Positions 6,512 to 14,545 of a DNA stretch of 15,058 nucleotides are shown piece by piece (position 1 is the stretch's first letter; every line of letters starts with the position of its first letter). Position numbers and translations under genes: made by a program. Source of the stretch: a bacterium (GTDB lineage: Bacteria > Patescibacteriota > Minisyncoccia > Minisyncoccales > Minisyncoccaceae); the NCBI GenBank assembly GCA_023229485.1, contig JALNZJ010000006.1, forward strand, positions 1-15,058, written 5' to 3'. The notes beneath the pieces were generated by a model that worked only from the letters and a program-made list of their open reading frames with translations, was not told the DNA's origin and searched no databases.

Positions 6512-6928
6512 ATGCAGGTTCGCGTACCACAATTTATTGAACATGACCCAAAGCTTTTAGGCCCCTTTACCCTTAGTCAAACTCTTTATGTTGGAGCAGC
6601 CCTATTTGGAACTTTTATTCTTTATCTTTTAATTGGCCAAAAGAATTTTTTTCTTTTTTTATTTTTATCTGGTCTTTTGTTTGCAATTGCTATCTTTCTA
6701 GCTTTTTATAAAGTGGAGGGACTTTCGATTCCTTATGTTATAAAAAATTCTTTAGATTTTAATATGAAAACGAAGTTATATATTTGGAAACGAAAAGAAA
6801 TTCCTATTTATATTTCTCTTGAAAAGAAAAAAGAGGAAAAAGAGGACCCTTCTAAAAAATCTCCCTTAAAGATGACACAGAATGGAAGTATGGATAAGCT
6901 AATGAGAAAAATAGATTTCGAAAAATAA
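6512..6928 (+). CDS. PrgI-family type IV secretion membrane protein
   Basis: The product has 138 residues. The N-terminus, VPQFIEHDPKLLGPFTLSQ, is the hallmark of the PrgI family in CPR genomes (usual form VPQFI-x-x-x-D-K-x-x-GPLT). Two membrane helices follow at about 25-42 and 45-67. A short VEG-hydrophilic stretch and a basic/acidic tail complete it. PrgI-type proteins are small inner-membrane parts, comparable in position to VirB3, encoded next to the VirB4 ATPase. The gene starts 10 bases after the upstream stop, with no Shine-Dalgarno. The neighbours downstream (TraC-like and VirB4) agree with the call. Confidence 0.85.
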   Translation: MQVRVPQFIEHDPKLLGPFTLSQTLYVGAALFGTFILYLLIGQKNFFLFLFLSGLLFAIAIFLAFYKVEGLSIPYVIKNSLDFNMKTKLYIWKRKEIPIYISLEKKKEEKEDPSKKSPLKMTQNGSMDKLMRKIDFEK

Positions 6929-7015
6929 TTCCTATTCTCATTCCAGCTATTCGCTTATAAAGGATTAAAAAATACCTAAACATTAATTACCAAGACTACT
7001 TGCTAAATAATAAAT

Positions 7016-7780
7016 ATGTCCACCCCAACACAAGATTTTATTCAAATAGAACAAATCAGAGAAGGCACTATCGTAATGAGGGATGCCTCAATCAAGGGGG
7101 TACTTGCAGTATCTTCTCTTAATTTTGCATTGAAGTCAGAAGAGGAGCAAGAGGCAATAATTTATAATTTTCAAAACTTTTTAAACTCTCTAGATTTTTC
7201 TTGCCAAATACTCGCTACTTCAAGAAAGCTAAATATTACAGGATATATAGAAAAAATTAAAGAACTGGAAAAGTCTCAATCAAATGAGCTTCTTCGAATG
7301 CAAACAGTTGACTATAGAAAGTTTATTGAGGAATTGGTTTCTGGGGGGTCTATTATGAATAAAAATTTTTATGTTATTGTTCCGTATTATCCTCTTGTAG
7401 AAATTAACATGGCTTCAGAACAATACAAGGCAGCAGCAGAACAAGCTGCACAAGGAGACCTTCTCGGAACAATTGGAAGGACGGGAAATGCAGAAAAAAA
7501 AGATGAAAAACAAGGAGCTCCTTCAATGCCTGTTCCAGAAAATCCAAGTCTAAAACAAGTAAAAGTAATAACTGCAAAGCTTACTGAAAAGCAATTCCAA
7601 ACAGGAAAATATCAAATGAAGCAGAGGATGGAATATGTAAGCCTTGGACTTCGTCGTTCTGGATTAAAAGCTGCTGCTCTTGGTAGCGAAGAATTGATAG
7701 AGTTGTTTTGGGCCTTTCATCATCCAAAACAAGCCGAACAAGGATATTACCCTCAAATACCACCAGAACTAATTACTTAG
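7016..7780 (+). CDS. TraC-like protein, partner of the VirB4 ATPase
   Basis: The product has 254 residues. The sequence matches my memory of the TraC-like family found just upstream of VirB4 in Parcubacteria. The N-terminal IREGTIVMRDASIKGVLAVS is followed by SSLNFALKSEEEQEAIIYNF and FLNSLDFSCQILATSRKLNI. Next come LEKSQSNELLRMQTVDYRKF and the NKNFYVIVPYYPL strand. Residues about 140-190 are a variable Ala/Gly/Lys-rich insert, and the C-terminal part holds a helical LGLRRSGLKAAALGSEEL segment. It corresponds to the N-terminal non-ATPase domain of VirB4/TraC enzymes, so the ATPase seems split over two genes. It lies 23 bases before VirB4. The 87-base gap upstream shows no convincing promoter or Shine-Dalgarno. 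Confidence 0.85.
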   Translation: MSTPTQDFIQIEQIREGTIVMRDASIKGVLAVSSLNFALKSEEEQEAIIYNFQNFLNSLDFSCQILATSRKLNITGYIEKIKELEKSQSNELLRMQTVDYRKFIEELVSGGSIMNKNFYVIVPYYPLVEINMASEQYKAAAEQAAQGDLLGTIGRTGNAEKKDEKQGAPSMPVPENPSLKQVKVITAKLTEKQFQTGKYQMKQRMEYVSLGLRRSGLKAAALGSEELIELFWAFHHPKQAEQGYYPQIPPELIT

Positions 7781-7803
7781 ATAAATAAGATAAAATAAAT
7801 AAA

Positions 7804-9585
7804 ATGGGTTTTTTTGGAGGAAAAAAAATACAAAAGTTGTATGATCAGGAAGTGATGGATATTAAGGATATTATTGCTCCTGCTTCAATAGAAATAGAAC
7901 AAAACCAAATTCTTTTAGAAGAAAAATATACTAAAACTTATTTTGTTTTTTCTTATCCAAGATATTTAAACATGGGATGGTTATCTTCTGTTATTAATAT
8001 GGATATCACTTTTGATTTATCCTTCTTTTTTCATCCCATAGATACTGGTACTGTCTTAAAACAACTAAGCAAAAGCGTAACCGAAGTTCAATCCGAAATC
8101 ATAGAAAGACAAGAAAAAGGACTTATTCGTGATCCTGTTCTTGAGACTGCCTTTCAAGATCTTGAAGAACTTAGAGATAAGTTGCAAACTGCTCAGGAAA
8201 AAATGTTTAAATTTGGTCTTTATATAAATATTTATGCAGAAGATAAAAAAGCTCTAGAAATAATCGAAACAAACCTAAGGTCATTACTTGAATCTCGTCT
8301 TATATATATAAAACCCGCTTTATTCCAACAACAGAATGGATTAATATCCTGTATGCCATATTGTAACGACTTGCTCCAAATCCATAATACTTTAAATACA
8401 GGAGCGTTAGCTAGTATATTTCCTTTTATTTCATTTGACTTAAGTTCGAACGAAGGAATTCTTTATGGAGTAAATAAACACAACAGCTCCTTGGTTTTGT
8501 TTGATCGTTTTAGTATGGAAAATGCCAATATGGTTATTTTTGCCAAGTCTGGTTCTGGAAAATCATATACTGTCAAATTAGAGGTTTTACGATCGCTTAT
8601 GATGGGAACAGAATGTATTATTGTTGACCCTGAAAACGAATATAAGCCTCTTGTTGAAGCGGTCGGAGGTTCTTTTTTTCACGTTTCCATAAGTTCTGAA
8701 AATCATATCAATGCTTTTGATTTACCAAAACCGATGGAGGATGAGTCTGCCGAAGATGTCCTGCGAAATAATGTCATTAACTTAGTGGGACTTATGCGTA
8801 TTATGCTTGGCGGACTGACTCCCGAAGAAGATGCTATTATGGATAGAGCTCTTACAGAAACATATGCGGCTAAAGATATTACCCCTACATCTGCTCCCGA
8901 AAACTGGAATCGTGATATTCCAATTCTGTCTGACTTAGAATCAGTTTTAGACGGAATGCAGGGTGCGGAATCATTGACTGAACGTCTTCGCAAATACACC
9001 AAAGGAACATTTTCTTCTTTCTTTAATAGTAAATCAAATATTCAAATGGACTTGCCTTTAGTCGTTTTTGGAATAAGAGATATGGAAGATGAGCTTAGGC
9101 CAATTGCTATGTTTATTGTAATGAGACATATTTGGAACGCTGTTAGAACTACCTTTAAACGTCGTATAATGATTGTGGATGAGGCTTGGTGGATGATGAA
9201 AGAAGATAATGGTGCTTCGTTCCTTTTTGGTATGTGCAAAAGAGCTCGTAAATACTGGTTAGGGGTGACAACTATTACTCAGGATGTATCCGATTTTATG
9301 AGATCTGAATATGGAAAACCAATTATCACTAACTCTTCAATCCAATTATTACTAAAACAGAGTCCTGCCACCATTGATTTAATTCAAGAAACTTTTAATT
9401 TAACTGATCAAGAGAAATATCTATTACTTGAAACTCCAGTAGGTGAGGGGATATTCTTTGCCGGACAAAAACATGTTGCTATTAGTATTGTCGCTTCTTA
9501 TGCCGAGCATCAAATAATTACTACCAATCCAGAAGAAATTGCCAAGATTAGAGCCCAGAAAAAATTAATTCCGATAAAAGAATGA
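7804..9585 (+). CDS. VirB4-family type IV secretion ATPase
   Basis: The product has 593 residues. It has a Walker A motif AKSGSGKS at 247-254 (fits [AG]xxxxGK[ST]), the DPENEY motif at 275-280, and a Walker B IMIVDEAWWMM with acidic residues D459-E460. A TQD sensor-like motif lies at 492-494 and an ITNSS stretch at 508-512, all typical of VirB4/TraC/TrbE ATPases. The first 240 residues form the N-terminal part with a helical segment (about 95-135). These enzymes are cytoplasmic or membrane-associated hexamers that power pilus assembly and substrate transfer. The set of motifs is intact, so the machine looks energised. It follows the TraC-like gene by 23 bases and ends with TGA just before a strong terminator at 9590-9612. 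Confidence 0.95.
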   Translation: MGFFGGKKIQKLYDQEVMDIKDIIAPASIEIEQNQILLEEKYTKTYFVFSYPRYLNMGWLSSVINMDITFDLSFFFHPIDTGTVLKQLSKSVTEVQSEIIERQEKGLIRDPVLETAFQDLEELRDKLQTAQEKMFKFGLYINIYAEDKKALEIIETNLRSLLESRLIYIKPALFQQQNGLISCMPYCNDLLQIHNTLNTGALASIFPFISFDLSSNEGILYGVNKHNSSLVLFDRFSMENANMVIFAKSGSGKSYTVKLEVLRSLMMGTECIIVDPENEYKPLVEAVGGSFFHVSISSENHINAFDLPKPMEDESAEDVLRNNVINLVGLMRIMLGGLTPEEDAIMDRALTETYAAKDITPTSAPENWNRDIPILSDLESVLDGMQGAESLTERLRKYTKGTFSSFFNSKSNIQMDLPLVVFGIRDMEDELRPIAMFIVMRHIWNAVRTTFKRRIMIVDEAWWMMKEDNGASFLFGMCKRARKYWLGVTTITQDVSDFMRSEYGKPIITNSSIQLLLKQSPATIDLIQETFNLTDQEKYLLLETPVGEGIFFAGQKHVAISIVASYAEHQIITTNPEEIAKIRAQKKLIPIKE

Positions 9586-9589
9586 TTTT

Positions 9590-9612
9590 ATCCGCTAATT
9601 TAGCGGATTTTT
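9590..9612 (+). terminator. Intrinsic terminator after the VirB4 gene
   Basis: ATCCGCTAA-T-TTAGCGGAT is a perfect inverted repeat (9590-9608) running directly into TTTTT. It should end the message starting upstream of 5461 and separate it from the 1050-residue protein gene. Confidence 0.75.
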
Positions 9613-9617
9613 AATAA

Positions 9618-9646
9618 TTGCTTTAATTTTATTTATACTATAAAAT
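9618..9646 (+). promoter_or_regulatory. Candidate promoter of the 1050-residue protein gene
   Basis: TTGCTT (9618-9623), a 17-base spacer and TAAAAT (9641-9646) give a start near 9653 and a leader of about 49 bases without Shine-Dalgarno. The whole region is AT-rich, so other -10 choices (TATACT at 9634, TATAAA at 9639) are possible. Confidence 0.4.
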
Positions 9647-9701
9647 AAATTAAAGATTATTCTAAGACTAAAGAATTTAAATAAAAATAAAATTCAAAAA
9701 A

Positions 9702-12700
9702 ATGGAGAATTTTAAAGCCTCAAATGAAAATATTGAAACTCCTTTAGCTGGCAAGAAAATTGATTTTGATTGGGAAGAGATAAAAAAGGGAATTCTTGAA
9801 TCAAAAGGATTAGACCAAAACACAAACCAAGAGAAAATAGAAGCTATTCCTGTAATTGAACATAAAATAGAAATTCCTAAAATAGATGAGGAAGACTCTC
9901 TTGAAGAAGAATCAATGGATAGGCGTTCATTTTCCGAAATAGTAGATTCTCAACAAGTGAATGAAGCAAAAAATGAAGTAGAAGAAATGTTTAGCACTTT
10001 TTCTGGAGAAACCGAAGTTCCGAAAGAATTTTTACAAAAGCAAGAGAACGATGCCGAGTCTTGGAATAGACCTTCTGGAACAGAAATAGGGTTTGACGAG
10101 AAAGAAGGAAAAGAAGAAATGTTTATAAATCCTCCTGCTTATTTTGAAATACCAAAAGAACCAAAACTTCTTGAATCTGAAGATCAAGAAGAACTAATAA
10201 ACAGACCTATCGAAAATATTAGAATAGAAGAAGTTAAAGCTCTTGAAGGTCAAGAAGAACTAAAAAGCAGCAAATCGACAGAGGTGCCCGTAGATATTAA
10301 TATTACCGAAAAATCTCCTCCTCCAAAGCCTATTCCTTCAAAAAATGAAGTTGTTGATACACCAGAAATAATTAATATATCGAAATCTTCCGAATCGCCA
10401 CCAATCGCTGAAATTCCAAAAAATGAAATTCCAAAGCCAATAGAGAAAACTGAGGAAGAAAAGCTAGTCGAACAATTAAAAGAAAGGTTGGAAGAATTAA
10501 AAATTCAAATAGAGAAAAAAGAATTGGAGATTAATAATATTGTTCCAGGATTATTAAGTAAATTTGGGTTGTCTGAAAAATCAAAAAAGAAAGAACTTTT
10601 ATTAAAAGAATTAGAAGAATTAGAAAAGGAAAAATCTGATATTGAAAAAAAATTAGGAATAACTCCATCAACTAAAGAAAAAAAAATAAAAACTTTTAGA
10701 GAGAAATTCGCTGAAAAGGTTTATGATTTTATTAGGGGGAAAAAAGAAGAAACGAAAATAAGCTTTGAACAACTTCCTCCAGAGAAAAAAATTCTTTTTA
10801 CAAAATTCATAAGTCTTGCCAAAGATAGAAGAGTTCAAGTTGCTGTAGTCGGTGCTGTTATTTTAGGAGTTTCTGTAACTGTCCCTCCCGTTGGAGGAGC
10901 TGCTTGGCTTACTCATGGATTAGTCACTGGATTTTTACCAGCGGAATATGGAGTTGGTCTTATATATACTGGAATTGCTACAGGAGCGGGAACACTTGGA
11001 GCCAGCGGAGTTGGCTCGGCAATATTACGTAAAATAATTGAAAATCGAAAAAAGGGTGGCAACAGAGAAATGTTAACAGAAGAGGAGGTAGATAAAGTTA
11101 AAAGTGCTACCGAAAAAGAAATTACAGAGCAAAAAGAAAAAGTACGGTTATTATTAAAAAATGCTAATATAGCTAAAGAAAAATATACCGAAAGTGAAAC
11201 CCTAGCAAAGTCTGGCAAGCCAGAAGATTTAGAAAATGCAGTAGTTGCTAAAAAAATTTTTGAAGACACTTTTTTACTCTGGGGGAAAGAAATGTATTCT
11301 TTAGCAGAAAAAACGAGCAAATCTCCTAACGAGATAATCACAGAAATGTTTGTAAAAAAGCCAGAAACGCCTGAAATTAAAAATATAAAAAGGGATTTAC
11401 TACAAAAGCTTAAAGATGAAACTGATTCTGCTTTTTCTGCTAAAAAAACTATAACTAATACAGATAGTGTCGCTTCAAAAATTGGAAAAATAACTGAAAC
11501 GTCTCCAGAATTATCTTTGAATGAAAAATTAAATTTAATCAAAGGGTCTAATAGTTTTGATACATTATATTCTTCGCTTGAAAGATTATCCGAAGAGGGA
11601 ATTGACCCTGAAGCAATCAAAAACGACGTTGAGCATATTAGAGAAATAATCAGGACTTCAAGTAAGGAGAGAAAAGAAGCCGAATTTATGGCGGATTGCT
11701 TTACTGGAGATATTAGTGAACAAGATAAAAAAAGGGAATTTGAACCAAAAATAAGTATTCCAGAAAGATACGGAATTAATGATAAGATTAACTATTTACT
11801 AAAAAAGGAAATCCTCGAAACTAAAAAAGAAATACTTCCTGTAGAAGTAGCACTAGAAGTGCCAGAAACAAGGATAATTCCAACAAAAGAAAGCAAGCCA
11901 GAAGTTCTTAGTACCTTTGAGGATCTTTATGAAAGAATAAAGGAAAGGCCAGACAAAGATCAGATTATTAAAAAAATCGAAAGCATTCGACAATTAAAAA
12001 AAGAGGGTGGGGGCGTTAACGAAATGCTGACACTTTTTGTTACACTTCCAGAAGAATACAAAGCTACTGTTACGGACGCATTAAAAAAAGATAACCTTCC
12101 AGAAGAAGGAATAAGAGATTTTTCAAAAATCAATAGCTTTGATCAGCTTTATAAAACTGGCTTAACCGAAGACGAAAAAGCTGATATAAGATTAATAAGA
12201 TTAGGCCAAAAAACCCCTAATATCTTAACCCAAGATCTAAAAAAGAAGGTTTCAGAATTAATTAATCGAGATACTCAAGTAATATCTGAAGCAAGTGATT
12301 TGTCTTCTCTCTACAAGGCTATTGATATAATTTGCAGGTCTTCTGATACTCAAAATGCTTTTAGCTCGATAAAAATCAGAGAAAGTATTCAAAACTATCT
12401 TCATCCTAGTCCTCAATATTATGATCAAAAAAAGACACTAGAAGAAATTCCAGAAATATATGGAATAAGAAAAAAAGTATTGGAGTTGACTAAACAAGAA
12501 GAAGAAACCGAAAAGCCTTTAACAAAAATCGCCATTGAAAAAAATCCAGAAGTGTTATTGGAAAATAATATCGAAAAAAAATCTGTCCCTGAAAGAATAG
12601 CTAAAATTGTTTCCACAAGCGAACAGCCTAAAAAAGAAGGAGGGGAGGTAGATAAGTTAGAAAAAATACTTACAGAAACCTCTAGTGTTGAAGAATTTAG

Positions 12701-12854
12701 AAATGCGTTAAATGAACTTGGAGAAGATGGAGATGCCTTGAGTAAACTTTTGGAAGAAAAAATAAACGGAAACGATGATATTAAATATACGAGTTTTCCA
12801 GAAAAACACGGAATACAAGCAGCCGCAATAAGAATAGGAGTAGAAAAAATGTAA
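9702..12854 (+). CDS. Large membrane-anchored coiled-coil and helical-repeat protein of the secretion cluster
   Basis: The product has 1050 residues. Residues 1-250 are acidic, Pro-rich and probably disordered. A coiled coil spans about 251-319 (EEEKLVEQLKERLEELKI). Two Gly-rich hydrophobic segments at about 379-403 and 418-442 probably cross the membrane or pair as a hairpin. A helical region (about 455-600) comes next, then a repeat region from about 618 to the C-terminus. Repeats carry an N-terminal SFDxLY-like motif (618, 738, 812, 865, 994) and three carry an IPExYGI-like motif (686, 916, 1032). CPR genomes contain large proteins with related modules (an FxxLYxxL start and a GLRxKVxxL end), but I do not know a function. 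It has its own terminator-promoter junction upstream and shares a terminator with jag downstream. Hand-counted GC in row 10621-10680 is only 14/60. Confidence 0.85.
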   Translation: MENFKASNENIETPLAGKKIDFDWEEIKKGILESKGLDQNTNQEKIEAIPVIEHKIEIPKIDEEDSLEEESMDRRSFSEIVDSQQVNEAKNEVEEMFSTFSGETEVPKEFLQKQENDAESWNRPSGTEIGFDEKEGKEEMFINPPAYFEIPKEPKLLESEDQEELINRPIENIRIEEVKALEGQEELKSSKSTEVPVDINITEKSPPPKPIPSKNEVVDTPEIINISKSSESPPIAEIPKNEIPKPIEKTEEEKLVEQLKERLEELKIQIEKKELEINNIVPGLLSKFGLSEKSKKKELLLKELEELEKEKSDIEKKLGITPSTKEKKIKTFREKFAEKVYDFIRGKKEETKISFEQLPPEKKILFTKFISLAKDRRVQVAVVGAVILGVSVTVPPVGGAAWLTHGLVTGFLPAEYGVGLIYTGIATGAGTLGASGVGSAILRKIIENRKKGGNREMLTEEEVDKVKSATEKEITEQKEKVRLLLKNANIAKEKYTESETLAKSGKPEDLENAVVAKKIFEDTFLLWGKEMYSLAEKTSKSPNEIITEMFVKKPETPEIKNIKRDLLQKLKDETDSAFSAKKTITNTDSVASKIGKITETSPELSLNEKLNLIKGSNSFDTLYSSLERLSEEGIDPEAIKNDVEHIREIIRTSSKERKEAEFMADCFTGDISEQDKKREFEPKISIPERYGINDKINYLLKKEILETKKEILPVEVALEVPETRIIPTKESKPEVLSTFEDLYERIKERPDKDQIIKKIESIRQLKKEGGGVNEMLTLFVTLPEEYKATVTDALKKDNLPEEGIRDFSKINSFDQLYKTGLTEDEKADIRLIRLGQKTPNILTQDLKKKVSELINRDTQVISEASDLSSLYKAIDIICRSSDTQNAFSSIKIRESIQNYLHPSPQYYDQKKTLEEIPEIYGIRKKVLELTKQEEETEKPLTKIAIEKNPEVLLENNIEKKSVPERIAKIVSTSEQPKKEGGEVDKLEKILTETSSVEEFRNALNELGEDGDALSKLLEEKINGNDDIKYTSFPEKHGIQAAAIRIGVEKM
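11553..12851 (+). repeat. Diverged helical repeats at the C-terminus of the 1050-residue protein
   Basis: Recurring starts SFDTLYSSL (residue 618), TFEDLYERI (738), SFDQLYKTG (812), SDLSSLYKAI (865) and SSVEEFRNAL (994) pair with recurring ends IPERYGINDKI (686), IPEIYGIRKKV (916) and FPEKHGIQAAA (1032). Only the first, fourth and fifth starts are followed by the ending motif, so copies two and three appear truncated or merged. The spacing is irregular and the DNA is diverged, indicating old protein repeats. Confidence 0.6.
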
Positions 12855-12866
12855 AATAATAAAACT

Positions 12867-12893
12867 AAAAAGAAGGCTCTCGGCCTTCTTTTT
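12867..12893. terminator. Bidirectional terminator between the repeat-protein gene and jag
   Basis: AAAAAGAAGGC (12867-12877) and GCCTTCTTTTT (12883-12893) pair perfectly over 11 bp with the loop TCTCG. Both strands present a U-rich 3' arm. It lies between convergent coding ends at 12854 (plus) and 12908 (minus) and should serve both. Confidence 0.9.
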
Positions 12894-12907
12894 TAATATA
12901 TAAGAGA

Positions 12908-13387
12908 CTATTCTATTATTGGCGAGATGATGATTTTCCTATCCTCTCCAACCCCAACGCTTTCTACTTTTACATCAAGCCTATTTGCGAGCTCGGTATG
13001 GACTACTCTACGGTCAAAAGGAGATGAAAGAGGTAATTCCTTTGAGACCCCTATCGTCACCACCTTATCGGCTGTTTCTTGAGCTAACTCTCTTAAATAG
13101 TTTTCTTTATTTTTTTTATAATTATCAATATCAAGATTCAAAAATATTTCCTGTTCGGTATTTTTTTTAATCAGTTTTCGTAAAAGTAATTGTATATCAG
13201 CAAGGACTAATCCTTGTTTTCCAATAAGCATTTGTGCCTCTAGTGTCTTTATGTTTACAGTCAAGAGAGGTAATTCATCTTCCTTTTCTTTTCCTTTTAA
13301 AGAAATGTGCTTAATTTCAGCTGAAAATCCTGCTCGATTGAAAAAATCAACTATTATATCTTCAATATTTTTAAGTTCTTCTTTCAT
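12908..13387 (-). CDS. jag: Jag/KhpB-like RNA-binding protein (KH and R3H domains)
   Basis: The product has 159 residues. A KH-type domain includes the IGKQG loop (55-59) in LIGKQGLVLADIQLLLRKL. The C-terminal R3H domain includes SPFDRRVVHTELA, with R126, R127 and H130 fitting the R-x3-H pattern, and ends in the typical VESVGVGEDRKIIISP. Jag/KhpB binds RNA and is usually encoded beside yidC, as here (47 bases downstream). The N-terminal Jag_N domain found in many Firmicutes is absent, as in other short CPR versions. The ATG is preceded only by an A/G-rich AAGAAGAAAAG stretch. It is the last gene of the rpmH-rnpA-yidC-jag block and ends at the shared terminator. Confidence 0.92.
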   Translation of the reverse strand: MKEELKNIEDIIVDFFNRAGFSAEIKHISLKGKEKEDELPLLTVNIKTLEAQMLIGKQGLVLADIQLLLRKLIKKNTEQEIFLNLDIDNYKKNKENYLRELAQETADKVVTIGVSKELPLSSPFDRRVVHTELANRLDVKVESVGVGEDRKIIISPIIE

Positions 13388-13434
13388 GTCTTTTCTTCTT
13401 AATTTTTATGATTTTTTAATACCTAAACAAGAAA

Positions 13435-14148
13435 TTATTTCTTTTTGTAAATTATTTTCTGCTCATAGATGCTCAAAAGACTACTAACCATCCAATATAA
13501 TGCCACTGCGGAAGGTAAATTAAATAAAACAATAAAAGTAATACCAGGAACTAAAAAAGTCATCTGTTTTTGCATAATATCTTGAATTTCTGGTTCCTTT
13601 TTTACCCCATCTTCGATTTTCTTAACAGGAGCATTTGTTTTTATCTGATAATATTGTACCAAGGCTGTCAAAATTGTTAAAGGGATGCTTGGGTGGGATA
13701 AGTCAACCATATTAAAAAATGTCGGATTAATAGACGACTGTAATGAAACGAATGAATAAAGAGAGAATTTTATTTTTTCAAGATCAAATCCCACCAAAAA
13801 AACTTGGAATAAGGCCCAGATAATAGGTAGTTGAATAAAAAGCATTCCGATGCCAGCGAATGGATTGAATTTATGAAGCTTATAAAGGCTCATGACTTCG
13901 ATTGCCATTCTTTGTTGATCGTCCTTGTATTTTTCTTGAAGCTCTTTTATTTTTGGCTGGATTTCAGCCATTTTCTTTTGAGATTCAATAGCTTTACGAT
14001 TCATTGGATGAGTTACTACCTTGACCAGTACTGTAAGTAAGATAACCGCTACTCCAAAATCTTTGATAAACAAATAAAGCAATACTAAAATATTAAGCAT
14101 TGGCTGATAGAGAACTGCGTTAAAAAAAGCACCAATAAATTCAAACAT
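13435..14148 (-). CDS. yidC: YidC/Oxa1-type membrane protein insertase
   Basis: The product has 237 residues, the short form without the large periplasmic domain of proteobacterial YidC. Key features are the cytoplasmic helical hairpin AEIQPKIKELQEKYKDDQQR (61-80) and the LYKLHKFNPFAGIGMLFIQLP stretch (from 88). Hydrophobic segments lie at about 15-29, 33-47, 97-120, 157-172 and 195-230. The enzyme inserts small membrane proteins, which suits a region full of them. The normally conserved groove Arg of the first core helix appears to be Lys (K43 in LTVLVKVVTHP), keeping the charge. The ATG lies four bases after the rnpA stop, with no Shine-Dalgarno, suggesting coupled translation. No yidD gene separates rnpA and yidC. 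Confidence 0.95.
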   Translation of the reverse strand: MFEFIGAFFNAVLYQPMLNILVLLYLFIKDFGVAVILLTVLVKVVTHPMNRKAIESQKKMAEIQPKIKELQEKYKDDQQRMAIEVMSLYKLHKFNPFAGIGMLFIQLPIIWALFQVFLVGFDLEKIKFSLYSFVSLQSSINPTFFNMVDLSHPSIPLTILTALVQYYQIKTNAPVKKIEDGVKKEPEIQDIMQKQMTFLVPGITFIVLFNLPSAVALYWMVSSLLSIYEQKIIYKKK

Positions 14149-14152
14149 ATTT

Positions 14153-14497
14153 TTAATTTATTAAAAGCCCATTTTTACCTAAAATAAATTCTATTTCTTT
14201 TTTTATTTCGGTTAAATCTTTTTCCTTTGCCAAATTTAAAACAATAAAAACCAGATCATAGCCTGGTTTTATCCTGGCTATATTAAGTCGGACTGCTTCA
14301 CGAAATAGACGCTTTGTCCTATTCCTTTCCACTGCCTTCTTAGATACTTTTTTACTAACTATGAAGCCAATCCTACTATCAAGGCTTCCCGTTTCAATAG
14401 TTTTCAAAAAGAAATACCTAGCCTTGGTTGTTTTTCCCTTGGCAAAAATATTCTCAAAGTCTTTCTTTTTTTTGAGACGATTTTTTAAGGGCAACAT
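14153..14497 (-). CDS. rnpA: Ribonuclease P protein component
   Basis: The product has 114 residues, the usual length. It begins LPLKNRLKKKKDFENIFAKG and contains the diagnostic RNRTKRLFRE motif at 58-67, preceded by GFIVSKKVSKKAVE. The protein binds RNase P RNA and helps mature tRNA 5' ends. It lies between rpmH and yidC, the conserved order. The start ATG is preceded by an A/T-only leader without Shine-Dalgarno. A hairpin at 14524-14545 separates it from rpmH, so its expression may be lower than that of L34 or depend on read-through. Confidence 0.95.
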   Translation of the reverse strand: MLPLKNRLKKKKDFENIFAKGKTTKARYFFLKTIETGSLDSRIGFIVSKKVSKKAVERNRTKRLFREAVRLNIARIKPGYDLVFIVLNLAKEKDLTEIKKEIEFILGKNGLLIN

Positions 14498-14515
14498 TTT
14501 ATTTTATTTATAAAA

Positions 14516-14545
14516 AAATAAATAAGATTGTTTTTTAACAATCTT
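14516..14545 (-). terminator. Hairpin (terminator or attenuator) between rpmH and rnpA, overlapping the rpmH stop
   Basis: On the minus strand, AAGATTGTT / AACAATCTT (14545-14537 and 14532-14524) forms a perfect 9-bp stem with an AAAA loop. It is followed by ATTTATTTTTTT. The left arm includes part of the rpmH TAA (14544-14546). The interrupted T tract suggests partial termination, a common way to make more L34 than RnpA. Confidence 0.6.

Noticed and set aside
10913..11620. 235-residue open frame on the minus strand
   Set aside because: It is antisense to the 1050-residue protein; its Ser/Phe/Ile-rich sequence is what the reverse complement of Lys/Glu-rich codons gives. No promoter or ribosome site is seen.
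6964..13427. Shared string AATACCTAAAC in the spacers near 6970 and 13416
   Set aside because: Only 11 bases match in AT-rich sequence, with two copies and no palindrome; chance is adequate.
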